From Rhizomys pruinosus (taxonomy: Eukaryota; Chordata; Mammalia; Rodentia; Spalacidae), in contig VZQC01000392.1 in the NCBI GenBank assembly GCA_009823505.1, forward strand, positions 2,376,454 to 2,440,453: a stretch of DNA of 64,000 nucleotides, read 5' to 3'. A program made the translations under genes and the position numbers. A model generated the notes under the pieces. That model ran no database searches. It was not told the origin of the DNA and worked only from the letters and a program-made list of their open reading frames with translations. Shown one piece after another: positions 53,469 to 64,000 of this stretch. Position 1 is the first letter of the stretch. The number at the start of each line of letters is the position of its first letter.

Positions 53469-56400
53469 CGACTTCGTTTAGGCAGCTGCTGATTGGCAGG
53501 TGTCTCCCGGAGGGCTCTGGAAAGCCCAGAGACAGCACACTGGTTGAAGGCCAGACATGCTAGATGTGTCTATAAGGAGGGAAGAAGGAAGACAGTCAAG
53601 CAAGCCTGGCCCTGGGGTCAAATGGCCTGGTACTCAGGACTGGGCTTGGTGGACAGTGAGCAGTGTCCTGGCTCAGCCTCCATATTGTGGCTGTGGGGGA
53701 CCTGAGGGCCACGAGGCACACTGGCTCGTTGTTTTCCCATGGCCAGCTCTAGACACCGCAGATCTTAGTAGCAGTCATGGTAATGAACGATGGCTCAGAG
53801 GGGTTGGACAGACACAAGACCCTCCTTGATGTCCTGGTGGCTTTGTTGCACCTGTCCAGTGCTGGCCCATGTCTTTCAGGTGATCTGGCTATACTTCATA
53901 TCCAGCTGGTCACAGTCCAAGGACCAAGGGCCTAGTCTGCTTTAAAAAGACCATTAGCTATATGGAGAGCCCATGTCCACATGGAGATGTGCAGGTCCTG
54001 AAAGATGGCTCTCAGGGGTTCAGGGACACTCTTAGGGAAGGAGGATAGGGAACCCACACAGCCAGAAAGGGATGCACAGGTCTGCCGCCAGGCAGTAGGA
54101 AAGGTTTCCTGTAGGAGGTGGCTTTGGAGGATTTCAGGAGGCTGAAGAAGCCAAAGAATGTTCCTGACAGACCATCTCAGGAATACGTCCCCTCAGCAAT
54201 ATGCTAGAGGACCCTGGTGAGCAGAGGCTGAGTCAGGTGCATGCAGCAGGACCTCAGGGGTTGGGAACCACCTGAGCATGGCTAGGGAGAGACCTAGGCC
54301 CTGGGCGATGCTGGCTCCAGGCTGTTTTGTGGGCCCATCCCTATCTGGCTCCTTAGCAGCCACTGGCCAAGGGACTGGCCTAAACAGTGCTAGGGATTCC
54401 TGTGCCTAACCACTGTGGAGGTGGACACTAGGGCCCTGGAGCCACATCAGGCACATTGACAAGCAGCAGTGATGGAAGGCTTGGCGCTTCCAGGGCTCTC
54501 CTATAAATCCTCCGAGGGCCCAAGATGGCAGCTCCCACCACTTCTGGGGACTCGGCGGGTCAGAATGAGCTTGACTGAGTGGCAAGGCCAGTGACCAGAG
54601 GAGTCTCTACTGGAGCCCGGGGTATCCAAGCTGAATCAACCTCCCTGTGCCCTATCCAGGGGGGCCTGCAGATGGAACTTGACAGGTAGAGGTGACACAG
54701 GGCACTTAGGGAGCCTGTAGTGGGGTGGCTTGGGGTCAGTCCTTGGAGCCCACAGCACATCCTCTGGCATAGCTTGCCCCTAGCACTCCTGCTGGCTGGG
54801 CTCTGTCCAGGGCCCCTAGGTTAGCCCTGGGTTCTAGGCTCCAGGATAGACCTTGACTGAGAGGCCAGGCCAGAGCCCTAAAGTAGGAGAGAAGCATGGT
54901 CTGTCCAGGACAGGGGCCAGGGCAGAGCCTGCTCTTCACTTCAGGGGTATAGGTGGGTTCAGGCCTGGAGGGGTTCAGTCCCTTAGGAGCTAAGACACCA
55001 CTAGAAGGGAAAGACCCCAGCTAAGGGGTTCCAGAAGTCAGGTCTGGGTCAGCTTTGACAAGCTGTGCCTCTGTGCCCAGGCTAGCCCCAGGCCTTTGTT
55101 GGGCCACGGTTCCCTGAGAGCAGCATCTCCTGGAGGGGGCTGATGGAACGACTGCCAGGACAGCCCCATTCCAGGAACAGTAGCCCCTGAGCAGCAGGCC
55201 TGGAAAGCCCAGTAGGTCCAATCCAGCTCCCTAGTCACCCCGACTCCTTGGACTTTGCTGTGTTGCCCAGGACTGGCATGTACAGCATGTGGCCCTAGGC
55301 CCAGGCCAAGAGCAATGTCAGCCTTGCTCAGCCAGCCACTCTCATCACCAGAGCAACTTGCCCCTGGACTTCTGCCCTTCAGCATGGAGAGGGTGGGCTT
55401 CTACCCACAGCTCCTAGAACAGGCCAGGGACAGCCACTGCTTTTGCTAGATACTTCTTGCCCACTTCCTAGGCCAGTTGTGAACCTAGCAGGTATAAACA
55501 GTCCTTGCCAGGGTCCATCCAGGTCCCTCACTAGGGCCACTCAGAGCTACTCAGAGAAGGAACAAGAGGTGCGAATCAGGGTAGCTGGAGGACAGCAAGC
55601 GTGGACAGGATCCCCCGCCCCCTGCACTTAGATGGGTTGTAGTCACCACGTGGGACTCGGGGCCTGGGGTCCCTGCAAGCTGTTCTCTCCTTCAACCTCC
55701 TGGCCACCAGGTGGGGTGGGAGGTGCAGGAAGTGGGCCTGGCTAGTGGGGGCCAAGCACCCCAGGCCCCTAAAACTCCACCGCAGCCTCAGTTCCCACGG
55801 GCTCCCCATGTTCTCTCCGCCGTAGTTTCTTCTTCCACAGGCTCTACCACACATGCCGGAGGTGTATTTCCACTCTGCCTCCTCATTTCTCATGAGCTCA
55901 GCAGGCACAGGGGTGGGGTGTCCTGAAGGCTGTCTAGAACCAGCATGTCAAGAACACAGGTGCCTGTGGTAGGAATGACCCAGGCCAGTGCCTCCCCATC
56001 TATCCCTCGGGCTTAGGGGCAGGAACACTTGTGCCCCTGGCCCAAGTGGACAGCCCCTTCCTGGCCCCTGGAATCTGACTTACTTGCAGAATGAAGAGGA
56101 CGGTCCTTTGAGAGTGCACAGGCCAGCTGCCCAGGCCATGTTCCCGACTGCTGCTCTGTGGCTAATTGCAGGTCTTGTGGTGGGCTGAGCACCTCCCCAG
56201 TATGGAGGGCAGAGTGGCCTCTGAGCCCAGACTTTCTTCTCTTGGGCTCTCCAAATTACCCAGGCTCCCTTGGTCTACAGAGCATATGAAACCCTGCCTT
56301 GGCCAGTGAGGTGCAGGCAGACATTGCTGGTGGTTCTCTGGGCAAAGCCATTACAGGGGGACACTTACATTTCCTGTCCTCAGCATTTTCCTTCTGCCCA

Positions 56401-57246
56401 GTTCCTTCCTGCCAGGAATGTGCCTATGAGGGCTGGGGCCCACTTTGTGGTTTGCATGTCATGGGCAGGAGACCTGTTCCTAGACAGTTCTAGATCCTCC
56501 CTGACCCTCCCAAGGGGAAGGGCACAGGGGCTCTGGCTTCGGTCAACCATCTACCCCCATGACTGGGCCTTGGCCTAGCTGCTCAACTCCCCCAAGCCCT
56601 CCTCACCATCTCCCAGACTGCCCTGTGCTCTCCTTCCTTTCTGGGAGACTGGGCTTTCTGAAGGGCCTGTCCACACCCACCCGTGAAGGGGACTGGTCAG
56701 AGAAGAGGCCAGATGGATGGCGGAATGAACGGGCCAGAGCTAGAGACGGCCCTGCAGGGGAGGAACAGAAGCTACAAGAGCTGGGGAGAGGGGCGTCGGC
56801 CAGATCAAACCACAAGGCGTCTACACAGCCACCCGGATGGCAAGATAGAGGCTGCCCCTTCCAAAGAAGCTGGCACACAGACCCAAGCTGTGCCTGCATC
56901 CTCCAGACTACAGGAGGGAAGCTGAGATAGAAACCAGAGCCACACTCAGCTGTGGGAGGGGCTCTGCCAGCCTGGAGGGTCATCCGGGAACCTGTGTTGG
57001 TTTCCTGGTTTCACAGAAGCCCTTTCCAAGTCACTCTGCAGTCACACAATGCATGGCCACTCCACAGGGAAGCCAGGGGCCTCAAGGTCCCTGTGAGAAA
57101 CATCTCCCCTTGGATGAGCAGGACGCTGTACGTGTGTGATGAGTGTACGTGAGTTACTCAAATAACCCGAGGCTTCAGGGCTGAGTACTGCTTTGAAACC
57201 CTAAGGGGGAGATCAGAGTCCTCACCCCCATCCCTAGGAGCTTAGA
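53469..57246. other. Unassigned single-copy stretch
   Basis: About 3.8 kb with no recognised SINE, LINE or exon. Confidence 0.5.
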
Positions 57247-57249
57247 CAG

Positions 57250-57295
57250 GCTGCAGCGGCTGGGGACAGGGGCTGCAGCGGCTGGGGACAGGGCC
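57250..57295 (+). repeat. 22-bp tandem duplication, two copies
   Basis: CTGCAGCGGCTGGGGACAGG is given twice, 22 bases apart. Confidence 0.9.
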
Positions 57296-57504
57296 TGCAC
57301 CACCTCCTGGAAGCCACCTGTTCGCAGATGTAGAACAGAAAGAAGCAGATTCCAGTACTCCCAGTTCATCAGCCAACTTCCAATGCACATGGTGTGTCTA
57401 CAGACCTTACCTTCCTTCTGTGTCACTGTCTTCAAAAGGAGGAAATGGCCAGTGACCTCCTGCCTGCTTGTAGAAGACAAGGTTGCTAGGACTGCCTCAG
57501 ATAC

Positions 57505-57845
57505 TCACCCTGGGTGTGTGCCACAGCCTGTTTTGTGTGGTACCTGTGTGCTGTGAGTGCCTGTGCGTGTGTACCGTGAAATGCCTTATGCCTGTGTCTG
57601 TACCCAGTATGTGGTGTCTGTATGTACACACCTGTGTGTGATGTGCCTGTGTGTACCCCATGCGCCATGCCTCGTGTACCCATCTGTGTACCGTGTGCCT
57701 GTGTATCTATACCTAATCTGATGTGCCTGTGTACCTCACATGTGGTGACTGTGTACCCGCCTGTGCGTATCATGTGCACGTGTTCCTGGATGTGTGATAT
57801 AACTGTACCCATCTGTACTTGTGTCTGTTGTGTCTATGGGTGAAG
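57505..57845 (+). repeat. Degenerate GT-rich minisatellite
   Basis: Irregular units of roughly 20-25 bases around GTGCCTGTGTACC and TGTGTGT. Units are too diverged to count. Confidence 0.75.
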
Positions 57846-59186
57846 CTGTCCGAGCCTGCAGTCGGGCAGATGTAGAAGACAGGCCACCATCTGCCTGGGA
57901 GCCAGTGCTGCTCCTGTCCTATCGGGTGCTGTGCTGCTTGAGCAAGTCCAGTGAGTGGACTCTGGGAGAGGAGGGTGAGGGCAGCATCTGGTAAGGGGGA
58001 AGCCCTGTGCTCTGGAGGTTCAGGTCGCAGGCTCCCCTCAGACCTGTTTCTCTGGGGCTGGCCTTCTGGGGGAATGGAAGCAGGGATATGAAGGACACAG
58101 CCACTTGCATCTGGGAGGCCAATGGGGACTCCCTGGCCTCTGGGACTCTGGCGCTGGGAAGAAACATTTGGACTCAGAAATATAATTGCCTTTTTTTTGT
58201 TCTCTGAATAATGGCCTATTAAAACTTTAAATCCTCCATTCAGTGAGTTAAGAGTTCTTAATTTTAAGGGAGACTCAGCTCAGCAGCAAGATGGTCCTGT
58301 AACTATTGTTTAAACCCACATTATTTTAACGTATTTAGAAGAAAAATACATTAGAATTGGAAATCTACTTAAAATAAGGTAGGAGGTCTTGGGGCCAGGC
58401 CCAAGCCAGACACCCAAAAGCGGCTTCAAAGAGGATGTGAGGGCCTGCCCGCTATCACAGCAGCCAGCCAGCCGGCTCCGAGACATCCTGGAAGGACATG
58501 CTGATAGTGGTCCCTGGAAACAGGCCACAGGGGCTGCTGAGAATGGAGAGGCTGGGGCCTTCCCTGCTCACAGCTGCTAGGCCATGTCCAGGAGCCACAT
58601 GCAGACAGCATCTGGGCAGCAGCCAGCACCTCCTGGAGTCTCGGGGTGATGTTATCGCTGCTCAAGGAACATTCCAGAAGCAACGTGCCTGGTGTTTATT
58701 CAACTCTTGGCTCCCAAGCAGCACAGAAGCCTGTGGGGTGTTGGCCTGGACTGCCGCAGAGCCTGGGAGCAGCGTCTGTGCCCGCATCTCACACACCCAG
58801 CACACTGTTTGGGCCAAGGCCCCTGGAGTCTCAGCCTTCACTCAACATGCCAAATGTACTGGGCCCCTATGCTTGGCCATCTGCCCTCCTGGGTGAGCCC
58901 TCTGCTGAGACTGGCCAGGTATGTGCAGCTCTAGCCCGGGGCAGGCTTGGGTACCTGCCCCAGAGAACATGCCATTAGGCAATGCGAGCAGCCCCAGGTG
59001 CAGTGCTGCCCATAGCCTGGAGCAATTCTTCCAGCCCCTTTTGATGGGCGACCCCCGGCTACCTCAAGGGTAATCTAGGGTGCTCTCAGCATAGGCAGCA
59101 AGAAAGGGGGGCTCCTGAGTAGGAAAGGTGCCCTCTACCCACTCATTCAGGCATTCATTCAGGCAAAACGGGAGAGAAGAGGCTTT
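57846..59186. other. Unassigned single-copy stretch
   Basis: No recognised feature. Confidence 0.5.
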
Positions 59187-59342
59187 TTTTTTTCCTTTGG
59201 TCCTTTTGAGACAGGGTCTCCCTGTAGCCCCAGCTGTCCTGGAACTCACTCTCTAGACCAGGCTGGCCTTGAACTCACCAAGATCCACCTGCCTCTGCCT
59301 CCTGAGTGCTAGGATTAAAGGGGTGTGACACCACGCCCGGCT
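59187..59342 (-). mobile_element. B1 SINE with target-site duplication
   Basis: TTTTGAGACAGGGTCTCCCT, CTAGACCAGGCTGGCCTTGA, CACCACGCCCGGCT. The 11-bp repeat AGAAGAGGCTT lies at 59175-59185 and 59343-59353. Confidence 0.97.
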
Positions 59343-59353
59343 AGAAGAGGCTT

Positions 59354-59727
59354 CTGCCCCTGGCTTCCAATCTGTGTAGAGCACAGGGCACACTGCACAC
59401 CAGTGTGTGAAGATGAAGTGGGAAGTGGTGAGTCTGTGGGTGGAGAACGTGCGCACAGCTGCGGCAGCCGCGGCCTCTGGCTGCCCGTGCCCCTCCCCAG
59501 GCTCCTGGACCCTAACTCTCCAGCCTCCTTGTCACCTCTCCTCCCTACCCAGTGGGGACCCAGTGACTAACCATTTCACAGGGTGAGGGGAACTGCTAAA
59601 AACCCAGGTGCCAAGATGCCCCAAGACTAAGATTAATTTCCCAGAACGGGAAATTCCATATTCCCAGAGTGGTCAGAATGTGACCAAATTTGGAAATAGC
59701 TGCAGATGTAATTGAGAACATGTACCC
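59354..59727. other. Unassigned stretch
   Basis: A short CpG-rich spot lies near 59440-59480 (GCACAGCTGCGGCAGCCGCG); not long enough to call a CpG island. Confidence 0.4.
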
Positions 59728-59838
59728 TGGGCATGGCAGGACACATCGGTGACCTGAGTCACTCAGGAGGCTGAGGCTGATAGGATTGCCACAAGTCTGA
59801 GGCTATCCTGGGTCACACCATAAGACCGTCTCAAGAAA
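59728..59838 (+). mobile_element. Old B1/B4-like SINE
   Basis: GGGCATGGCAGGACACATCG, CACTCAGGAGGCTGAGGCTG, AAGACCGTCTCAAGAAAAG. Confidence 0.65.
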
Positions 59839-59876
59839 AGTGGTCACACGGAGCAGTTTCCTAAATGCAGTGTAAC

Positions 59877-59877
59877 T

Positions 59878-59939
<62 letters not shown>
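59877..59939 (+). repeat. (CT)n microsatellite
   Basis: About 30 CT units. Confidence 0.98.
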
Positions 59940-59943
<4 letters not shown>

Positions 59944-62597
59944 GGGGGGCTGCTGAGAACAGACCAGGAAGGTCAGGGTTGTGAGGGTTGCACCTCCATA
60001 ACTGTTTCACACCACCTAGTTAAGACAAGTTCCCACCTGCCTGACTGTATGGCCATCCTGACAAAGTCCTGGACTCTCAGTACAGTAGAGTGTCCTATGA
60101 AACATTCAACATTTCCTATCCACTCAAGTGTGGAAGCTTGTTGGGGCAGTGGAGGCCAAACTGGGGTGCTCAGCAGCCTGGGGGTGATGCCTGCATCCTT
60201 ATGGCATTTTCCGTGTACGGTGTTTATCAAGATATGGCCCATCCAAATGGAGGGTCCATGTAATTCATCCCAGCAGCCCCAAGAACCCAAGTATCCACCC
60301 AGCCTCAGGAGCGTCCTGCGAGAGCAGAATGGCTCTCAGGAACACCAGAGTGGGTAACAACAAAGCAGCAAGGGGAAGACCCTCAGTGTCCCCATCACCA
60401 GAGCTTACAAGGGCCTCTCTCTCTACCACACAGCACAGTAAGGACAGGGACCAGTCCTGCTCAGATCATAAACCCTCCAAGAGGCGGGTCTGGGCCCAGA
60501 GATGGCCCTACTCAGCTGGGAGCCCTTTCCTCCGGGGCCACCAACTGTTCCCTGTGCTAGGCCTGTTTTGCTGATTTGTGGGCTTAGAAGGTGAGGTCTC
60601 TGCTCACCTGCAGGTCTCGATCCCTGGTGGTTTGGCCAGCAGGATGCTCAGTTTGTGAGTGGTCCCAGTGTCCCTCTCAAGGGTACACTCCCAAAGACCT
60701 TTCTTCTTCCCACGAGGCCCCATTTTCTCTCAAAAGAACCCCTGGCCTTAATACACACATCGTCTCCAGGGATGGTCAGGATCCAAGCTACAGTACCCTC
60801 CCCACCGCCCTTCTTCCCTGCTCTGCAGACACTCCTGGAGACGTACCAAGGGCTTCTTCCTGCTGTCTCCACTGTCTACCTACCCTGAACCTTCCTTTGT
60901 GCGGGGCCCAGTGCTGTGTCAGGGTGGGGCGTGGATAGCCTCCACCTCAGGAAGGGGCTGACACTGCTGTGCCCCAGGGCCTTTTATCTACTGCTTACCC
61001 TTCTCAGAAAGTGAATGGAGGTCTGGGGTTTAGGAAGCACGAAAACCAATGAACTGTACAGTTTTTTCACAGAAATTTATTGCCATGTAATTCATGTTCG
61101 TTCTTCACAGAGCCACCGTCTTAAGATCTGCCCTCAGGTATATGTCCACACAGTGGATGGTTTGGAGTGAAATGGGCTGGAGATGTCCAGTGATGCCCGC
61201 TTGGCTCTTCTCCTGCTCAGTCTACCCACATGTTCTCTCCTAGGCTGGCCCTGGCCTGCTGCAATTGTCCTGTGCACCTGGACAGTCCTGGTTCTCACAG
61301 GCAGGAGGCTGGCCTGTGGGTTACTCTCAAGTAACCTTAAAGGGAAGCCCCAGGTTCTTTAGCAGGAACATCTGGAGGCCGCCATAGGCCAAGCCAGCTG
61401 CAGCCAGAGTAGAATCGCCTGAAGGTGTGCCTTAGAAACCTAGGTACAGACAAGAATGTACAGACAGGAATCTCCACCAGCATCTTCAGGCACACTGGGC
61501 CATGCTTGCACTGACAAGCTTTTATGCCAACCCTTACCACACGGGTGGGGTTTTGTGCACATACTGCTTAGGAAACTGCTTCTCTCGATGAGAACTTATT
61601 TCTTCTTAGCAAGGCAGCCACAGTATCTCACCTAGATGGCCTATGACAAAGGGAACTCAGGGTCTGTGTCCAGGTCTCTGTTCACTCCGATTCATCAAGT
61701 GCCCTATGGTGTTCACACCATGTCTGAGACTTATCTGTTCTGCCGAAGCAAAGAGCCCAGGCTCCACTGCCACCAGCACTTACACACAGGGTGGATTGTG
61801 AGAATGAGGCTTAAGCATGGGGGTCACTCTGCAGGAAGCAGGGCATCCTTCCAAATGTAGGATGTGACATGGGTCAGGCATGGGTTGTGGGACCTTGGGC
61901 ACACCCTCACCTTTTACATCCTGAGAACAAGGTCTATTGATCCAGCTAATACCTAACATGACTCTGTTTTGCTGCTCAGCAAAGACTACTGGCCCAGGCT
62001 GTTCTGCCTCCAGGCAGGACCATCCATTCCCAGTCATAGGAATGAGTGTGAACTTGGTAAATATTTTGGACTGAGAGCAAGCCATAGCCACGAGAAGGTG
62101 CAGCATGGCTGAACTAAAGGCAGATGGTTGAGAGGTGGGGATTACCACCCTGGGTTTTGAAAAGGACAGGCATGGCTTCTTAAGCTCTTCTGCAACCTTG
62201 GTGACCTGGGATAGAACAGTGGGTGCCCAGTGTGGACAGTGCCCATGGGGGTTGCTGAAGCAGCATTGGTTGTGGTGGCCTGAGGAAGAACTTGGTTGTG
62301 CAGCCCCTGGCTGGGGTGTCCTGCTATGACCAGGATCCCAAACAGGTAAGAAGTGACAAGGAGGTCTCAGGGATGGAGCCCCTGGACAGACCCCTTGGTT
62401 TCATGCTAGTACAGCCCCTGCAGACCCAATACCAGAACCATGCCAGCTCCACCCAGCTTGAGGGTCCCAGTTGGGAAACTTAAGCTTGTCCTGTAGGAAA
62501 CAAGAATAGCCGTCCTAGGGCTAACCCAGCCTTGGAAACACAGGAGTGGCTCTGAAAGGGGTGCGAAGCCAAAGAAGGGCTCCAGATCACAGATGCC
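59940..62597. other. Unassigned stretch 3' of Slx9
   Basis: No recognised repeat or exon. A second minus-strand AATAAA lies at 61076-61081; the interval from there to 62597 could be an extended Slx9 3' UTR, but no direct support is visible. Confidence 0.45.
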
Positions 62598-62777
62598 ATG
62601 TGCATTAAGTACTTTATTTGTCGCCCCAGTGGCTCTCCTTTTCTCCTTATCCAGCCCCTCAAGACTGGAGGGGGCTCCCAGGCTCAGAACAGGATTCAAG
62701 GCTTGCAGCACTCTACCCACATGTGCCTCCCCTGGTGCTCCTCCCCGAGCTCATGGCACACACAGTCCTCGTCAGAG
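62598..62777 (-). other. Slx9: Slx9 3' UTR with poly(A) signal
   Basis: After the TAG stop the minus strand runs about 180 bases to an AATAAA signal at 62614-62619 (read as TTTATT on the plus strand). The cleavage site is placed about 15-20 bases past the signal, near 62598; the exact base is a guess. A TG-rich stretch follows, as expected of a downstream element. No repeat is seen inside. Confidence 0.75.
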
Positions 62778-62895
62778 CTAGTTACCACCTTCCAGTTGCA
62801 TCTGGTGGGCCAGCTGCCGCCCAATGGCCAGCAGGGGGCTGGCTCTGTAGGCTGGGTTTGCCAGCAGCTCCCGAAACCGAGTCCTTTCTTCCTCA
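62778..62895 (-). CDS. Slx9: Slx9 (Fam207a), last coding exon (partial gene)
   Basis: Read on the minus strand, an acceptor (pyrimidine run ending TTTTTTCAG) at 62896-62904 is followed by the last base of a codon and 38 codons ending in TAG at 62778-62780. The peptide contains EEERTRFRELL, then PAYRASPLLAIG, then HQMQLEGGN. This matches the conserved C-terminus I recall for mammalian SLX9/FAM207A, which has the same EEERTRF, PAYRASPL and RQMQLE blocks. SLX9 is a small nucleolar protein; its yeast counterpart works in 18S rRNA processing and 40S pre-ribosome export. The intron phase fits a split Leu codon before the Glu run, as expected for an LLEEER sequence. Earlier exons were not found between 62.9 kb and the window edge, so they should lie beyond it. 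The exon has no frameshift and the terminal residues differ slightly from human. A processed pseudogene is unlikely because a splice acceptor and intron-like sequence flank it. Confidence 0.88.
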
Positions 62896-64000
62896 CTGAA
62901 AAAATGGAGAGAAGTCAGCAGGGGAAGCAGAACCCCCAGACACTACAACAGGCCCAGCACCTGCCCCTGGAGCAGAAGGCTGACGCCTGGGTGGCCATCG
63001 TACAGTCAGAGCTAAGGCCTCAGACTTCCAGCAGGACGCCAGGGGCACACAGGCCTCTAAGCACACAGCCACTGTGGGTGGGGTCACTCTGCTAGTCAGT
63101 CTAGGTGAGACTTGGTTGGCACTGCTACTAAGGTAGAAGCTGACAAAGGGGAGCAGTAGTGGATCATATGCCTACAGGCATGCAGCCTTACATAAGAGGC
63201 ACCTTTCTCCTCGGTGAGCCCAAAATAGATGTGCACAGGAGAGCTGCAACAGGAACAGCAACACAGGGATGGGCAGAGGTGGCTCAGCCAAATCCTAAGA
63301 GCCTTACGGTTTGGATACAGGAGCTCTGGAGGCCAGGTCCTCCTGCCCCTTTCTCTAGCCCAGCATCTCCACTCCCTGGAGCACTGTGCAACCCAGGGTA
63401 GCTACCTCGATTCCAGCTAGGTGCCTAGGAGATGGCAAAGGTGTCCCAAATCTACGGGAATCCTCATCTGGTAGCTTCAAGACAGAGTATATGGGACCTG
63501 CCAGGGAAACCCTGGTCCTGAGTGGGCAGGTGGAGGGCTGGGCCCCACTCAGGCCTGTGTCCCAGGTGACTTTACGTAAGACCAGTTGGCTGTTAATGGT
63601 GTGTCTACTCCTGCCAAAAGAGCACACCACACAGGGTTCCAGGTCATCCAGGCCCCTAGTCACCAACTGTCACATCCAACTCAGATGCCCTGGGCCCTAC
63701 ATGACCACTGGAGTTCTACCCCAAAGGCAATGGGTAAAAACCTCAGTTGCTGGGTATGTTGGCACACGCCCATTAATCCCAGCACCTGGGAGGCAGAGGC
63801 AGGTGGATCTCTGTGAGTTCCAGGCCAGCCTGGTTTACATAGTGAGTTCCAGGAAAGTTGGGGCTACAGGGAGATCCTTTCTCAAAAAAGATAAAACAAA
63901 ACAAAACAACAGTCACTGCAGGACAGTCAGTGAGCCTTGGGGCCAGCTGAGCAGCATGAGGCCAGAGGTAAGGGCCTAGGGAGCCCACAGTGCTGCTTAG
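62896..64000 (-). other. Slx9: Slx9 last intron (partial)
   Basis: Sequence upstream of the Slx9 terminal exon on the minus strand. Its 3' end is a good acceptor. I looked for the preceding Slx9 exon, which should end just before the Glu-rich block, and did not find it, so the intron is at least 1.1 kb. It holds one B1 at 63748-63905 and otherwise no recognised element. Confidence 0.6.
63748..63905 (+). mobile_element. B1 SINE
   Basis: Shows the B1 internal promoter blocks and order: a GGTATGTTGGCACACGCC-like head, AATCCCAGCACCTGGGAGG, a GTGAGTTCCAGGCCAGCCTGG core, and an A-rich tail with AAAAC repeats. It lies in the Slx9 intron, antisense to the gene. Confidence 0.9.

Noticed and set aside
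54480..54560. TATA-like CTATAAAT as a promoter
   Set aside because: No initiator, CpG island or downstream exon could be seen.
59440..59480. CpG-rich spot as a CpG island
   Set aside because: Only about 40 bases long.

Overview
The window looks like nuclear DNA from a muroid rodent. It is crowded with B1 (7SL-derived) and B2 (tRNA-derived) SINEs, with rarer B4/ID-type SINEs, truncated L1 LINEs and LTRs resembling rodent MaLR elements. The B2 copies carry a body unlike my recollection of the standard mouse or rat consensus, so a muroid outside Mus and Rattus seems likely. I cannot name the species. No bacterial or viral gene, tRNA or rRNA gene, or CRISPR array was recognised.

Only one host gene could be supported: the last coding exon and 3' UTR of Slx9 (Fam207a) on the minus strand at about 62.6-62.9 kb. 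Its earlier exons were not found in the remaining 1.1 kb and should lie beyond the right edge. In human 21q22.3 the 3' side of SLX9 is followed by a lncRNA-rich interval and then ADARB1. By inference, most of this window is the Slx9-Adarb1 intergenic interval. The long ORFs elsewhere are open tandem repeats, retroelement remnants or chance frames.

Layout. 0-5.6 kb: L1 3' end (minus), then stacked B1/B2 SINEs. 5.6-7.57 kb: an L1 ORF2 remnant that stops at the single ambiguous base (n, 7570). 7.57-18.9 kb: a large imperfect inverted repeat with arms of about 5.3-5.6 kb around a spacer of about 0.3 kb. Parts of the arms are identical and parts differ by indel-rich noise, so an assembly or fold-back origin must be considered. 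18.9-34 kb: mostly unrecognised single-copy DNA with SINEs and nested L1/B1 insertions at 25.5-27.4 kb. 34-41.7 kb: a cluster of minisatellites (21-bp units; a 68-bp higher-order repeat built of 16- and 10-bp modules), purine tracts, SINEs and MaLR-like LTRs. 41.8-49.3 kb: the longest nearly repeat-free stretch. 49.3-53.5 kb: a 43-bp minisatellite, SINEs and two LTRs each carrying a B1. 53.5-62.6 kb: mostly unrecognised DNA with a few SINEs and simple repeats. 62.6-64 kb: Slx9 3' exon and part of its last intron.

There is no operon-like gene cooperation here. The most notable items are the inverted repeat at 7.6-18.9 kb, the 68-bp higher-order minisatellite at 37.2-38.0 kb and the Slx9 anchor. 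All calls come from reading the sequence by eye; family names for LTRs and older SINEs are by resemblance, and edges of old repeats are approximate.
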